Assembly (NCBI RefSeq): GCF_009708175.1
Contig: NZ_WMBB01000001.1
Span: forward strand, 248,001-312,000
Source of the DNA: Nocardia aurantiaca
GTDB taxonomy: Bacteria > Actinomycetota > Actinomycetes > Mycobacteriales > Mycobacteriaceae
Direction: 5' to 3'
DNA length: 64,000 nt
Below are positions 9,128-16,907 of the stretch, piece after piece (position 1 is the first letter of the stretch; each line of letters begins with the position of its first letter). A model generated the notes under the pieces. It ran no database searches. It was not told where the DNA came from and saw only the letters and a list, made by a program, of their open reading frames with translations. The position numbers were made by a program, and so were the translations under genes.

Positions 9128-9223
9128 GTGGACGCAATCCTGACAACCATCGGTGTGGTCGCGGTGATCGGCATCTCGGGCGCGGCATACGCGGCTTTTC
9201 TGCTGCTACGCGGGCGCAAATAG
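9128..9223 (+). CDS. 31-residue single-helix membrane peptide, probably leaderless
   Basis: The ORF begins at GTG 9128 and encodes a short head (MDAILTTI), one hydrophobic helix (GVVAVIGISGAAYAAFLLL) and a basic tail (RGRK), the layout of a membrane microprotein. There is no ribosome-binding site. A TAGAAT -10 box at 9115-9120 lies exactly seven bases before the GTG, which puts the transcription start on or next to the start codon, as in actinobacterial leaderless genes. Function unknown. Convergent with the membrane-protein gene at 9257. Confidence 0.5.
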   Translation: MDAILTTIGVVAVIGISGAAYAAFLLLRGRK

Positions 9224-9256
9224 TTCGGGGACGACGTTTTTCGCTCTTCCGCCTGA

Positions 9257-9913
9257 TCAGCTCTGGACCCGGGGCCAAGGGTAGAAGGCCAGGTGGATGA
9301 GCAGCACCACGAGTGCGGCCAGCAGGATCGCGGCGACTGGATGGGCGCGGCGCTCCAGGTAGCCGATGGTGCGAAACAGGGTGGGAAAGGGGACATCCCG
9401 GCTGAAGAACATGGCCAGAATGCTCGGCACGATGACCCACATGAGGGCGATCGATCCGTAGAGGACATACGCGCCCAGGTAGGACTGCGCGTGCATGCCG
9501 CGGTCGGCGGCCGCGAACAGGATGCCGAACACGTAGGTGACGACGGCGGCCAGCAGATAGCCCGCGCCCAGCAGGGTGATCGGCGAATCCGGTTTGGTGA
9601 CACGGCCGTTCACGGTGAGGGTGCGCCCGGCGACCCTCTGCGGGGTGGTCTTGGGCGGGATGGCCAGTTGTGGGACAGCGTAATACGCGAGCAGCACGAT
9701 CACCGTGACGACGATGAGCCGCACCACCGAGTGCTTGGTCTCCAGATGTCCGATGGTATTCGAGATGGTGGGCCAGCCGGCCAGCCCGAAGACCGACGCC
9801 AGCTCCGAGACGGCGATCGCCAGTCCCGCGAGGCCCCACATGCAATAGCCCCAGAATTCCACCGAGCGTCCCGCCGCCGTCGGTACGGCGGCGCTGCCGA
9901 CATCCTCCGTCAT
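9257..9913 (-). CDS. multi-pass membrane protein, hypothetical
   Basis: A 218-residue protein with about five hydrophobic helices: GLAGLAIAVSELASV, LIVVTVIVLLAYYAV, LLGAGYLLAAVVTYVFGILF, LYGSIALMWVIVPSILAMFF, and AAILLAALVVLLIHLAF. Between the second and third helix lies a polar loop (PPKTTPQRVAGRTLTVNG). No catalytic motif or known family is evident. ATG 9913 is preceded by no clear ribosome site. It stands alone between a convergent micro-ORF and the tautomerase gene. Confidence 0.7.
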   Translation of the reverse strand: MTEDVGSAAVPTAAGRSVEFWGYCMWGLAGLAIAVSELASVFGLAGWPTISNTIGHLETKHSVVRLIVVTVIVLLAYYAVPQLAIPPKTTPQRVAGRTLTVNGRVTKPDSPITLLGAGYLLAAVVTYVFGILFAAADRGMHAQSYLGAYVLYGSIALMWVIVPSILAMFFSRDVPFPTLFRTIGYLERRAHPVAAILLAALVVLLIHLAFYPWPRVQS

Positions 9914-10075
9914 GCTGCCGTTGTATCACTAAAACAGGGTTCTACCTGGGATCATGCACAGTCGATGCCGGGTTGTCACGGCTCCGACATCTGACAGTAC
10001 CGGCGGGTCGGTTCAGATGTGCCGCAGTCGGTTTCGGCCATCCGTCCGGTGTCCGGCGACCCGCCGGCGTACCGG

Positions 10076-10261
10076 CTATTTGCCGTCGACCGTCAGGCGA
10101 CCGGCGGTGCCCCAGCTGTCGGCGGGGGTCTCGTGGATCCAGACCTGCACGGCTTCGGCCGGAATCTGATAGGCGTCGACGAAGGCGTCGGTGATGCGGC
10201 GGACCAGATCTCGCTTCAGCTCGACGGTGCGTGGACCCTGCTGCACGGTGACGATGGGCAT
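10076..10261 (-). CDS. 4-oxalocrotonate tautomerase family protein
   Basis: A 61-residue protein with the family's exact size. After removal of Met the N-terminal residue is Pro (MPIVTVQQG), the catalytic general base of this superfamily. The rest follows the beta-alpha-beta pattern, with KRDLVRRITDAFVDAY as the helix and VQVWIHETPADSWG before the C-terminal hairpin. The protein should work as a hexamer on enol/keto isomers. A GGAG site lies just upstream of ATG 10261. The LysR gene is upstream on the same strand and may control it. Confidence 0.88.
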   Translation of the reverse strand: MPIVTVQQGPRTVELKRDLVRRITDAFVDAYQIPAEAVQVWIHETPADSWGTAGRLTVDGK

Positions 10262-10398
10262 GACTGCTCTCCTTCATGAAAACTGCTGGGATACAGGCCA
10301 TCTCGGCGTTCCCGCTGCCGGGTTTCGTTCCGTTCGGTGGCCTGGGAACAGTTCACCGGAATTTCGCGCTCCGACCAATGGGCGGGTCGTGCACACAG

Positions 10399-10417
10399 CG
10401 ATAAGCGATCGTTATCG
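10399..10417. promoter_or_regulatory. LysR-type inverted repeat between LysR gene and tautomerase gene
   Basis: CGATAA and TTATCG arms are separated by seven bases; this fits the T-N11-A pattern of LysR boxes. It lies two bases past the LysR stop and 138 bases upstream of the tautomerase start. A role in tautomerase regulation is inference; a weak terminator is the alternative. Confidence 0.3.
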
Positions 10418-10418
10418 T

Positions 10419-11300
10419 CTAGCCCGCGAGCAGCGCGCCCAGCAGGCGCAGGTTCGACGAGGCGGCATCCGCGCGCACGGCCAGCGCGATGGGCAGGCTC
10501 AGGTCCGTATCCGCGAAGGGGCGGAACGCGACCCGGGAGTTGTGCACTTGCCGGGCATTCGACGCGTAGACCACCGTCCACATGGGCGAACCCGCACCGA
10601 TGGCGGCCAGCGTGTCCTGCAGGGTGGTGGAGGTGGGCGCGGGCACCGGCTCGAATCCGGCACGCACACAGGCGCTCAGCACCAGGTCCACCAGTGCGGG
10701 ATGGTTGCGCCGCTCGGTCAGCCGCAGCGGCACCGCGGCCAGGTCCGCCAGCCGGACCGAATGCTGTTTCGCCAGTTCATGTCTGGCGGGCAGGGCCACC
10801 ACCAGCGGATCGTCCCAGGCGGGCAGGAAGTCCAGGTTCGGATTCTCGCTGGGTTCCGGGGAGCGCACGAAGGCCGCGTCCAAGCGTCCATCGGCCACCT
10901 GCGCCAGGCGATCCCGCACCGGCAGCGCCACCAGTTCCACCTGAACCTGCGGGGCCTGTCCGGCGAAGGCGTCCAGCACCGCGTCCAGCCGCTCGCCGAG
11001 ACCCGTCACCGTGCCCAACCGGAATACCGCGGCGCGCTCGCCTGCCAGCCCGACGACCGTGGCCCGCGCCTGGTCCGCCGCGGCCAGCACGCCCCGAGCG
11101 GCCGGCAGGAAGCGCACTCCGGCCTCGGTCAACCGCACCCGGCGCGGCGAGCGATCCAGCAACTGCACGCCCAGCTCCCGTTCCAGTCGCCGCACCTGCT
11201 GACTCACCGCCGGCTGGGCGATGTGCAGCCGCTCGGCGGCCCGCCCGAAATGCAACTCCTCGGCGACGGTCACGAAGTACCGCAACTGACGCAATTCCAC
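10419..11300 (-). CDS. LysR-family transcriptional regulator
   Basis: A 293-residue LysR protein. The winged helix-turn-helix is at residues 1-60 (MELRQLRYFVTVAEELHFG, then AERLHIAQPAVSQQVRRLE). The effector domain, with two Rossmann-like lobes, fills about 90-290 (FRLGTVTGLGERLDAVL, DAAFVRSPEP, PLVVALPARHELA). It starts at GTG 11300, which matches the conserved N-terminus. The likely target is the downstream tautomerase gene (same strand, 157 bases away, with an inverted repeat between). The effector is unknown. Confidence 0.92.
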   Translation of the reverse strand: MELRQLRYFVTVAEELHFGRAAERLHIAQPAVSQQVRRLERELGVQLLDRSPRRVRLTEAGVRFLPAARGVLAAADQARATVVGLAGERAAVFRLGTVTGLGERLDAVLDAFAGQAPQVQVELVALPVRDRLAQVADGRLDAAFVRSPEPSENPNLDFLPAWDDPLVVALPARHELAKQHSVRLADLAAVPLRLTERRNHPALVDLVLSACVRAGFEPVPAPTSTTLQDTLAAIGAGSPMWTVVYASNARQVHNSRVAFRPFADTDLSLPIALAVRADAASSNLRLLGALLAG

Positions 11301-11342
11301 GAGCCCATGGAACCATCCGGCGGCATCCGGCTCGCGGCGAGG

Positions 11343-12284
11343 TCAGGCGAGGTAGCGGCCGTACCAGTCGAGGACGCGCCGCCAGGCCTCGTCGGCGGCG
11401 GTGGGCTGGTAGCGGGGGCCGGTGTCATTGAAGAAGGCGTGGTCGGCATTGTCGGCGATGTAGCTCTCATGCGGGAGACCGGCCTTGTCGAGGGCGGCTT
11501 CGGCGGCCGGGCGGGAGGCGTCGACGCGGGTGTCGAGAGCGCCGTAGATCGCCAGCACGGCGGCCTTGGAACCGGTGAACTCACCACCGTCGGGGAAGGG
11601 GCCGTAGAAGGGGGTGGCGGCGGCGATTTCGGGGGTACCGGAGGTGAGCAGCAGCCAGGTCAGGCCGCCGCCGAAGCAGAAACCGGTGGTGCCCAGCCGC
11701 TTTCCGGGGACGCGGCGTTGCAGCTCGGCCAGCCCCGCGCGCAGGTCGGCGACGAAACGGTCCTGGGGGATCTTGCCGAGCGCGGCGGTGGCGGCCGCCT
11801 GATCGGTGAAGGCCGCCGTGCCGCCCTCCTCGGAGAGCAGGTCCACGGCCAGCGCCGAGTAGCCGACGCCCGCGAAACGGCCTGTCACCGAACGGATATG
11901 GTCGGTCAGGCCGCGGTTCTCGTGAATGACCAGCACGCCGCCCCGGGGCTGGGAGGCCTCCGCCCACGCGGCCTGCAGGGTGCGGCCCTCGGGGCCGGCG
12001 AAGGTGATGGCGGTGGGCTGCAGGGCCGTCGCGGTGCCGGGCGGCGCGGCCGCCGAGGTCGTGGGCGAGCCGGCTGCGGTCGTGGTCGCGGGAGAGCTGA
12101 CAGCGGTCGTTGTCGTGGGGGAGGACTTCTTGCCGGAGTCGGCGCAGGCCGCCAGCAGCGCCACCGCCGCAGGTGTCCCCATGCCGAGCAACCCCAGCCG
12201 CCGCAGCGCCTCCCGGCGGCTGAGCAGGCCCTCGGCGTGATCGGTGGCGATTTCCTCTGCGATATAGCGCTGCAGCGGCGTCAT
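11343..12284 (-). CDS. dienelactone-hydrolase-family lipoprotein (Tat-type export)
   Basis: A 313-residue alpha/beta hydrolase of the dienelactone hydrolase type, here exported. The N-terminus has a twin-arginine-like motif (LSRREALRRLGLLG) and then a lipobox LLAAC, so the mature protein should be lipid-anchored outside the membrane. A Thr/Pro/Ala-rich linker follows (about 55-90). The catalytic domain shows GVLVIHENRGL (the DLH Glu), GFCFGGG with the nucleophile Cys, and the His in DNADHAFF; the Asp lies in IYGALDTRV. The family opens lactone or ester bonds with a Cys-Asp-His triad. ATG 12284 has no strong ribosome site. Confidence 0.88.
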   Translation of the reverse strand: MTPLQRYIAEEIATDHAEGLLSRREALRRLGLLGMGTPAAVALLAACADSGKKSSPTTTTAVSSPATTTAAGSPTTSAAAPPGTATALQPTAITFAGPEGRTLQAAWAEASQPRGGVLVIHENRGLTDHIRSVTGRFAGVGYSALAVDLLSEEGGTAAFTDQAAATAALGKIPQDRFVADLRAGLAELQRRVPGKRLGTTGFCFGGGLTWLLLTSGTPEIAAATPFYGPFPDGGEFTGSKAAVLAIYGALDTRVDASRPAAEAALDKAGLPHESYIADNADHAFFNDTGPRYQPTAADEAWRRVLDWYGRYLA

Positions 12285-12529
12285 ATCCCCAGCCTAGGCC
12301 GAGGGACCGGTCCGGTCTCGGCGAAACGCGGTGGAAACGCTCCAGCCGCCGAGTGTTCATCCCGGCGCGGAGCGGTCGCGGCTATCGGGCACGATGGATG
12401 CCGTCAAGCCCGTCGATGTGGGGTCATTACGCGGACTAACAACCTCGTTCTCCACCGCGAATGTTCCTATGGGCCAATCGAACTGCCCGTGGCGCCCAGC
12501 TCGTCCCAGCGATCGAAAGCGAAGTGATC

Positions 12530-13135
12530 ATGAGAGCGTTCCTCACCGCGGCCGCGGCCGTCCTGCTGGTCGGCGCCCTGGCCGGGTGCGAGCCCGACGG
12601 GACTCCGGCGAGTGCCCCGGGCACCACACCGGTCACGCAGCCCGCGCAGGTCACCACGACCGTCGCGACGGCCCCGAACTCCGCGCCCGGCACCACCCCC
12701 GCCCAGGCGACGACCCTGCCCAATCGAGACGACGTGAACGTCGATGCCCGCGACTTCATGGAACAGGGCCACTACTATTTCCAATCGCCCAGCAAGAACA
12801 TCATGTGCGGCATCTACGTGGACAACCTCCACACCGTCGGATGCCAGTTGCGCAAGGCCACCGTCATTCCAGCGGGACTCGACTGCGCCAATAATCCGGC
12901 TCACGAGGTGGCCGCCGAAATCCGTGGCGCCACACCTCAATTCAGCTGTCTCAATCAGGGCGTGTTCGTCGGCCCGCCGCTCGACGGCTCGACCCAGGGC
13001 GGCGGCAAGGTCCTGGAGTACGGCCAGACCATCGGGGTGCGCGGCGTGATCTGCGAATCCATGACGTCGGGGGTGCGCTGCACGGTCGGCGACCACGGCT
13101 TCGTCATCGCCGCCGACGCGCAGTCGCTGTTCTAG
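12530..13135 (+). CDS. lipoprotein, hypothetical
   Basis: A 201-residue protein starting at ATG 12530 with a lipoprotein signal (AAAVLLVGALAGC; Cys at about residue 20). A Thr/Pro/Ala-rich spacer (about 21-65) leads to a globular domain with several cysteines (IMCGIY, VGCQLR, LDCANN, FSCLNQ, VICES, VRCTVG), an even number that suggests disulfides in an extracellular fold. No family recognised. It is divergent from the dienelactone-hydrolase lipoprotein gene; the 245-base intergenic region presumably holds both promoters. Confidence 0.7.
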   Translation: MRAFLTAAAAVLLVGALAGCEPDGTPASAPGTTPVTQPAQVTTTVATAPNSAPGTTPAQATTLPNRDDVNVDARDFMEQGHYYFQSPSKNIMCGIYVDNLHTVGCQLRKATVIPAGLDCANNPAHEVAAEIRGATPQFSCLNQGVFVGPPLDGSTQGGGKVLEYGQTIGVRGVICESMTSGVRCTVGDHGFVIAADAQSLF

Positions 13136-13322
13136 CGGCCCGGCCGTTCCGGCCGCGGTCTGTCGAGATGACCGAATGATCGCCACCATCGGCGCGCGGG
13201 GCAATGCCGAACCGGCGCTGACCACCATGGTCATCACCGTGCTGGGCAGTGCCATCCGGCCTCGGTCGGCTCCCCGCCGCTATGGCCGCCATGTCGCGGG
13301 CCCCGTCCCGAGCGGCGGGGCG

Positions 13323-14819
13323 TCACCGGTAGGCGGAGATGTCGAAGGCCCCGTTGCGCTGCCGGAACGAGACCGCGGAGTCCGGCCACAGCAGCGTCAC
13401 CCGACCGGTCTGCTCGTCCCGGTACCAGCTCGTGCAACGGCCCTGGGTCCATACCGTGTCGCGGGCGCGCTCCTCGATATCGCGCATGGAGGAGCGGACC
13501 GCCTCCGGCGTGACCTCCAGAACGGTGTCCGGGCTGGTGGCGAGATGGTCCAGAGCGCTGAGCACGTAGTCGATCTGCGTCTCGATCACATAGATCGCGG
13601 AATTGTGGCCGAGGGCCGCGTTCGGCCCGTCCAGCACATACATATTGGGGAAACCGTCGACGGTGGTCGAGGCGTGCGCCACCATGCCGTTGCTCCAGCG
13701 TTCGGACAGCAGCGACGCGCGGCCCCGGATGCGCTTGGCGATCGACGGCCGGGTCGCGTTGAAACCGGTGGCGAAGACCAGGATCTCGAGGTCGTAGGCG
13801 TGCCCGGCCGCGGCGATGGCCCGGCCGTCAGCGACGCGGGTCAGTTCGGTCGGCTCCAGCCGCACTGTGTCCAGTTGCAGGGACGCGTAGTAGTCGTCGG
13901 AGAAAAGGATGCGCTTGCAGCCGATTTCGTAATCCGGGGTCAGCTGCTGACGCAGGCCCGGATCGGGGACCTGGGCCGCCAGATGGTCCATGGCGCGCTG
14001 GTGCAGCAGATCGATCTCGGGATGACGGCGTCGCCGGGCGGCGATGCTGAGCTCCGCCTCGGCGAACAATTCGTCGCGCAGTTCGGTGATGGTGCGCGGA
14101 TCGGCGGCGAAGCTCGACAGTTCATCGGGGGTGTAGAAGCGGTCGCCGCGCGGCAGCACGTAGGGGGCCGAGCGCTGGAAGACCACGACCTCGCTGGCCT
14201 CGCTCGCCAGCCTCGGCAGGATCTGAACCGCCGAGGCGCCGGTGCCCACCAGGCCGACCCGCTTCCCGACGAGGGAGACCTTCGGGTTCCAGCGGGCCGA
14301 ATGCCAGTGGCGGCCACCGAAATTCTCCAGCTCGTCCACCGGCGGGATCTTGGGCTCGGTCAACCGCCCGGTGGCGATGACCAGGTTGGCGGCCGAGAAG
14401 TCGCCCTGCGAGGTCCGGACGAACCACCGCGCCTTCGCTTCGACCCACTGCGCCTGTTCCAGTGCGCAATTCAGCCGCAGATAGGGTTCCAGCCGCTCCT
14501 GCTGGACGCATGAACGCAGGTAGGCGTGGATCTCCGCGCCCTCGGCGAACACCCGCGACCACCGCGGATTCGGCCGGAACGAAAAGGAATACAGGTGGGC
14601 GGGGATGTCGCAGGCCACGCCGGGATAGCGGTTGTCGCGCCAGGTGCCGCCCACGTCCTCGGCCTGCTCGATGATGACGAACGACTCCCGGCCGCGGCGG
14701 GCCAGCTGGATGCCCATGCCGATACCGGCGAAACCGGCGCCGACGATCAGAACGTCGACCCGTTCCGGCCGCGTCGGCGAATGTCCTTCGGCGAGGCCCG
14801 GATCCGCTGCCTCAGGCAT
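13323..14819 (-). CDS. flavin monooxygenase, Baeyer-Villiger type
   Basis: A 498-residue class B flavoprotein monooxygenase. FAD loop GAGFAGIG (about 27-34), then EQAEDVGGTWRDNRYPG, the usual continuation in BVMOs. The BVMO fingerprint FxGxxxHxxxW is intact (FGGRHWHSARW). The NADPH loop is GLVGTGASAVQ. Such enzymes insert oxygen next to a carbonyl, or oxidise N/S. ATG 14819 overlaps the stop of the upstream CofH-like gene by eight bases (ATGCCTGA), so the two are translationally coupled; the in-frame extension to 15068 lies inside that gene and is rejected. The coupling suggests a common pathway, unknown so far. Confidence 0.9.
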   Translation of the reverse strand: MPEAADPGLAEGHSPTRPERVDVLIVGAGFAGIGMGIQLARRGRESFVIIEQAEDVGGTWRDNRYPGVACDIPAHLYSFSFRPNPRWSRVFAEGAEIHAYLRSCVQQERLEPYLRLNCALEQAQWVEAKARWFVRTSQGDFSAANLVIATGRLTEPKIPPVDELENFGGRHWHSARWNPKVSLVGKRVGLVGTGASAVQILPRLASEASEVVVFQRSAPYVLPRGDRFYTPDELSSFAADPRTITELRDELFAEAELSIAARRRRHPEIDLLHQRAMDHLAAQVPDPGLRQQLTPDYEIGCKRILFSDDYYASLQLDTVRLEPTELTRVADGRAIAAAGHAYDLEILVFATGFNATRPSIAKRIRGRASLLSERWSNGMVAHASTTVDGFPNMYVLDGPNAALGHNSAIYVIETQIDYVLSALDHLATSPDTVLEVTPEAVRSSMRDIEERARDTVWTQGRCTSWYRDEQTGRVTLLWPDSAVSFRQRNGAFDISAYR

Positions 14820-15891
14820 CGCCGTACCCGGTGGTGCGCCGGCGCAGTGATCGGCCCAGCTCGGCGGCGATCCGCTCCACATCGGCGACGGTGAGGCTGA
14901 GACCGGCCTCGGGGCCGGACTCCGGCTCGAGTCGGCCGTCGAGCAGCAGACCCCCGACGTCGTTCGCGCCGCCGCGCAGCAGCGCGACCGCCACCGCCAG
15001 CCCCAGCCGCGGCCACGCGGCCTGAATATTGTCGATACGCCCGTGCAGCAGCAGCCTCGCGACGGCATGGACCGCCCGGGTCCGCCGCCACAGCGCCTCG
15101 GGCACCGCGGGATCGAGGAAGCTCGATGCGGCGGTCACGGGAACCATTGGCATGGCGATGAATTCGGTGAAGCCGCCGGTGCGGTCCTGGATATCGGCCA
15201 GCAGGCGCAGATGGGCCACCTGGTGCGCCGGGGTCTCCACATGTCCGTAGACCATGGTCGAGGTGGAGGTCAGGCCCGCGCGATGCGCGGTCTCGATCAC
15301 CTCGACCCAGCGGCTCACGGGAAGGTCGGGGCCGCCCTTCAATCGGGTGCGGACATCGTCGTCGAGAATGCGCGCGCCGGTGCCGGGGACCGATCCGAGC
15401 CCGGAATCCTTGGCCTGCGCCAGGAATTCGTGCAGTGGCATCGAGCGTCGCGCCGCGCCGTCGAGCAGCTCCTCCGGGCGGAAGGCATGCAGATGCAGGG
15501 GAGCGGTCTCGGTGATGGCGGCGATCAGCGCCAGATAGTCGTCATCGCTGTCGGCGGGGAGCGGGCCCTGCATGCAGATCTCGGTCGCGCCCAGCGCGTG
15601 CGCCTCGGACACCAGCGCACCCAGCCGCTCCCGCGCCGCGGAGCCGCAGACCACAGCGGTATCCAGATTCCGATTGACGACATAGGTCAGCGCGTCGCCG
15701 ACCGTCTGCCGTCGCAGGGAATCCGCCAACCGGCACAACTGCTCCAGCTCCGAGCCGTCGGCATGCAGCAGCGCGACGTATCCCTCGTCCGGCAGCCCCG
15801 CCGGGTTCCGCTCCGCTTCCGCGAGCCACTCCCGCGCCCGGCCCACATCGGACAAGCCAACCTCGGCGACACCACGATCCACGATCGCCAC
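14812..15891 (-). CDS. CofH/FbiC-like protein lacking the radical-SAM [4Fe-4S] motif
   Basis: A 359-residue protein that follows the CofH half of FbiC (F420 deazaflavin synthase): DALTYVVNRN, ATEICMQG, LHLHAFRPEEL, GLGSVPGTGARILDD, TSTMVYGHVETP and IQDRTGGFTEFIAMP are all family signatures. In CofH, YVVNRN is followed by a CxxxCxxC cluster motif and about 20 further residues. Here VVNRNLDTAVVCGSAARER joins directly to the next helix; one Cys remains and about 20 residues are gone, in frame. It therefore cannot bind the radical-SAM cluster in the usual way. No frameshift or stop is present, and the rest is well conserved, which argues against simple decay. GTG 15891 has AAAGG upstream. Coupled to the BVMO gene. 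Confidence 0.8.
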   Translation of the reverse strand: MAIVDRGVAEVGLSDVGRAREWLAEAERNPAGLPDEGYVALLHADGSELEQLCRLADSLRRQTVGDALTYVVNRNLDTAVVCGSAARERLGALVSEAHALGATEICMQGPLPADSDDDYLALIAAITETAPLHLHAFRPEELLDGAARRSMPLHEFLAQAKDSGLGSVPGTGARILDDDVRTRLKGGPDLPVSRWVEVIETAHRAGLTSTSTMVYGHVETPAHQVAHLRLLADIQDRTGGFTEFIAMPMVPVTAASSFLDPAVPEALWRRTRAVHAVARLLLHGRIDNIQAAWPRLGLAVAVALLRGGANDVGGLLLDGRLEPESGPEAGLSLTVADVERIAAELGRSLRRRTTGYGDA

Positions 15892-16142
15892 GATACCGCC
15901 GCCTTTCCACGTGCCCCGGCCCGCTCGGTGGTGCGCATACGTGGCGAGCGGGCGCTACCACCGACGGCGCGTGACGCAATGACCGCCTGCGCCGCCGGCG
16001 CGCGCATGCCGACCGCGGGATTCGCGGCGGGGCTGGGATTCACGCGGGCCGAACGCGCCCGGGCAGAGCGGGAAGCTCTGGCCGGGCTGCCACAGCGGCG
16101 GCCCCGATCCTGCGATCCGAGAACCATTCCGAGCGGGCGGGT

Positions 16143-16778
16143 TCAGACGGCGGCGGCGTGGCCGATGGTGATGTTCCCGTACGAGGTGCGGGCGTGGACC
16201 CGCACGACGTCCTGCGGGTGGTCGACGCGGCCCAGCTGGTTGTGCACGGTGCCGCTGGGGGTGTTGGTTTCCATCCGGGCCGCGCTGCCCGGGTGGATGC
16301 CGACCGTGAGGTCGCCCATGGAGGTCTCCAGTCGCAGCTCGCCGCGCGTCGCCTCGCCGATGCGAATATCGCCCTTGGCGGTCTTCGCCGTCACCGCGCC
16401 GAGGGGACGCTCGACGGTGATGTCGCCCATGGAGACCTCCACCTCGCACGGCCCGAGCGCACCGGCGCCCAGCAGATGTCCCACGCCGAGGGTGCCGGTC
16501 AGCCCGGAGCCGGTCGGCACCTCGATGATGACGTCCACCGACGCGTTGCCGCTGAACGGGCTGTAGGTCCGCCAGCCCTTGGGCGTCTGCACAGTCAGGG
16601 CGCCGGCGGTGAAATCGACCTGGATCTGCTTGGCGGCGCGCACATCGTTCTTCTTGGACGCATCGGTCGGGCGGACCTCGACGACGGTGTCGGTGCGGTC
16701 CGACGCGACGAGCGTGATGTTGCCGGCGGCGACGTCGAGGGTGACGGCGATGGGGCCCGGGGTCTGGAAAGCGGTCAT
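16143..16778 (-). CDS. DUF4097-family beta-strand-repeat protein
   Basis: A 211-residue protein of repeated short beta strands, as in DUF4097 (putative adhesin/bactofilin-like solenoid). Recurrent turns such as EVSMGDITVERP, TAKGDIRIGE and TSMGDLTVGI are visible. There is no signal peptide. ATG 16778 has GGAG upstream. Members often sit beside regulators or anti-sigma genes; here it is divergent from the SARP regulator and shares with it an intergenic array of four direct repeats, so the two are probably co-regulated. Function unknown. Confidence 0.8.
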   Translation of the reverse strand: MTAFQTPGPIAVTLDVAAGNITLVASDRTDTVVEVRPTDASKKNDVRAAKQIQVDFTAGALTVQTPKGWRTYSPFSGNASVDVIIEVPTGSGLTGTLGVGHLLGAGALGPCEVEVSMGDITVERPLGAVTAKTAKGDIRIGEATRGELRLETSMGDLTVGIHPGSAARMETNTPSGTVHNQLGRVDHPQDVVRVHARTSYGNITIGHAAAV

Positions 16779-16834
16779 CGTGGTGCTCCTTCAGTGTGTG
16801 AATCGGTTGTGTGTGACCACTGTCGCGAGTCCGG

Positions 16835-16876
16835 CTGATACCGGCCTGACGCTGGACTGACACCCCCGCTGATACG
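16835..16876 (+). promoter_or_regulatory. SARP-type operator: four direct repeats, spacing 11-11-12
   Basis: CTGATA, CTGACG, CTGACA and CTGATA start at 16835, 16846, 16857 and 16869, that is, one helical turn apart. Heptamer direct repeats at 11-bp spacing are the known signature of SARP binding sites. The array lies between the DUF4097 gene and the SARP gene, and its motif and spacing recur before the ABC operon. Confidence 0.65.
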
Positions 16877-16907
16877 CGTTCTGCCCCCGTGGAGGCTCCA
16901 CGGCAGA

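Noticed and set aside
9997..10073. inverted repeat downstream of the tautomerase gene
   Set aside because: 11-bp arms can pair, but the 46-base loop and lack of T-run make a terminator doubtful.
10191..12527. 778-residue plus-strand frame
   Set aside because: Antisense to the LysR and dienelactone-hydrolase genes, Gly/Arg/Gln-rich, no ribosome site.
15043..16566. 507-residue plus-strand frame
   Set aside because: Antisense to the CofH-like and DUF4097 genes, which have clear family signatures.
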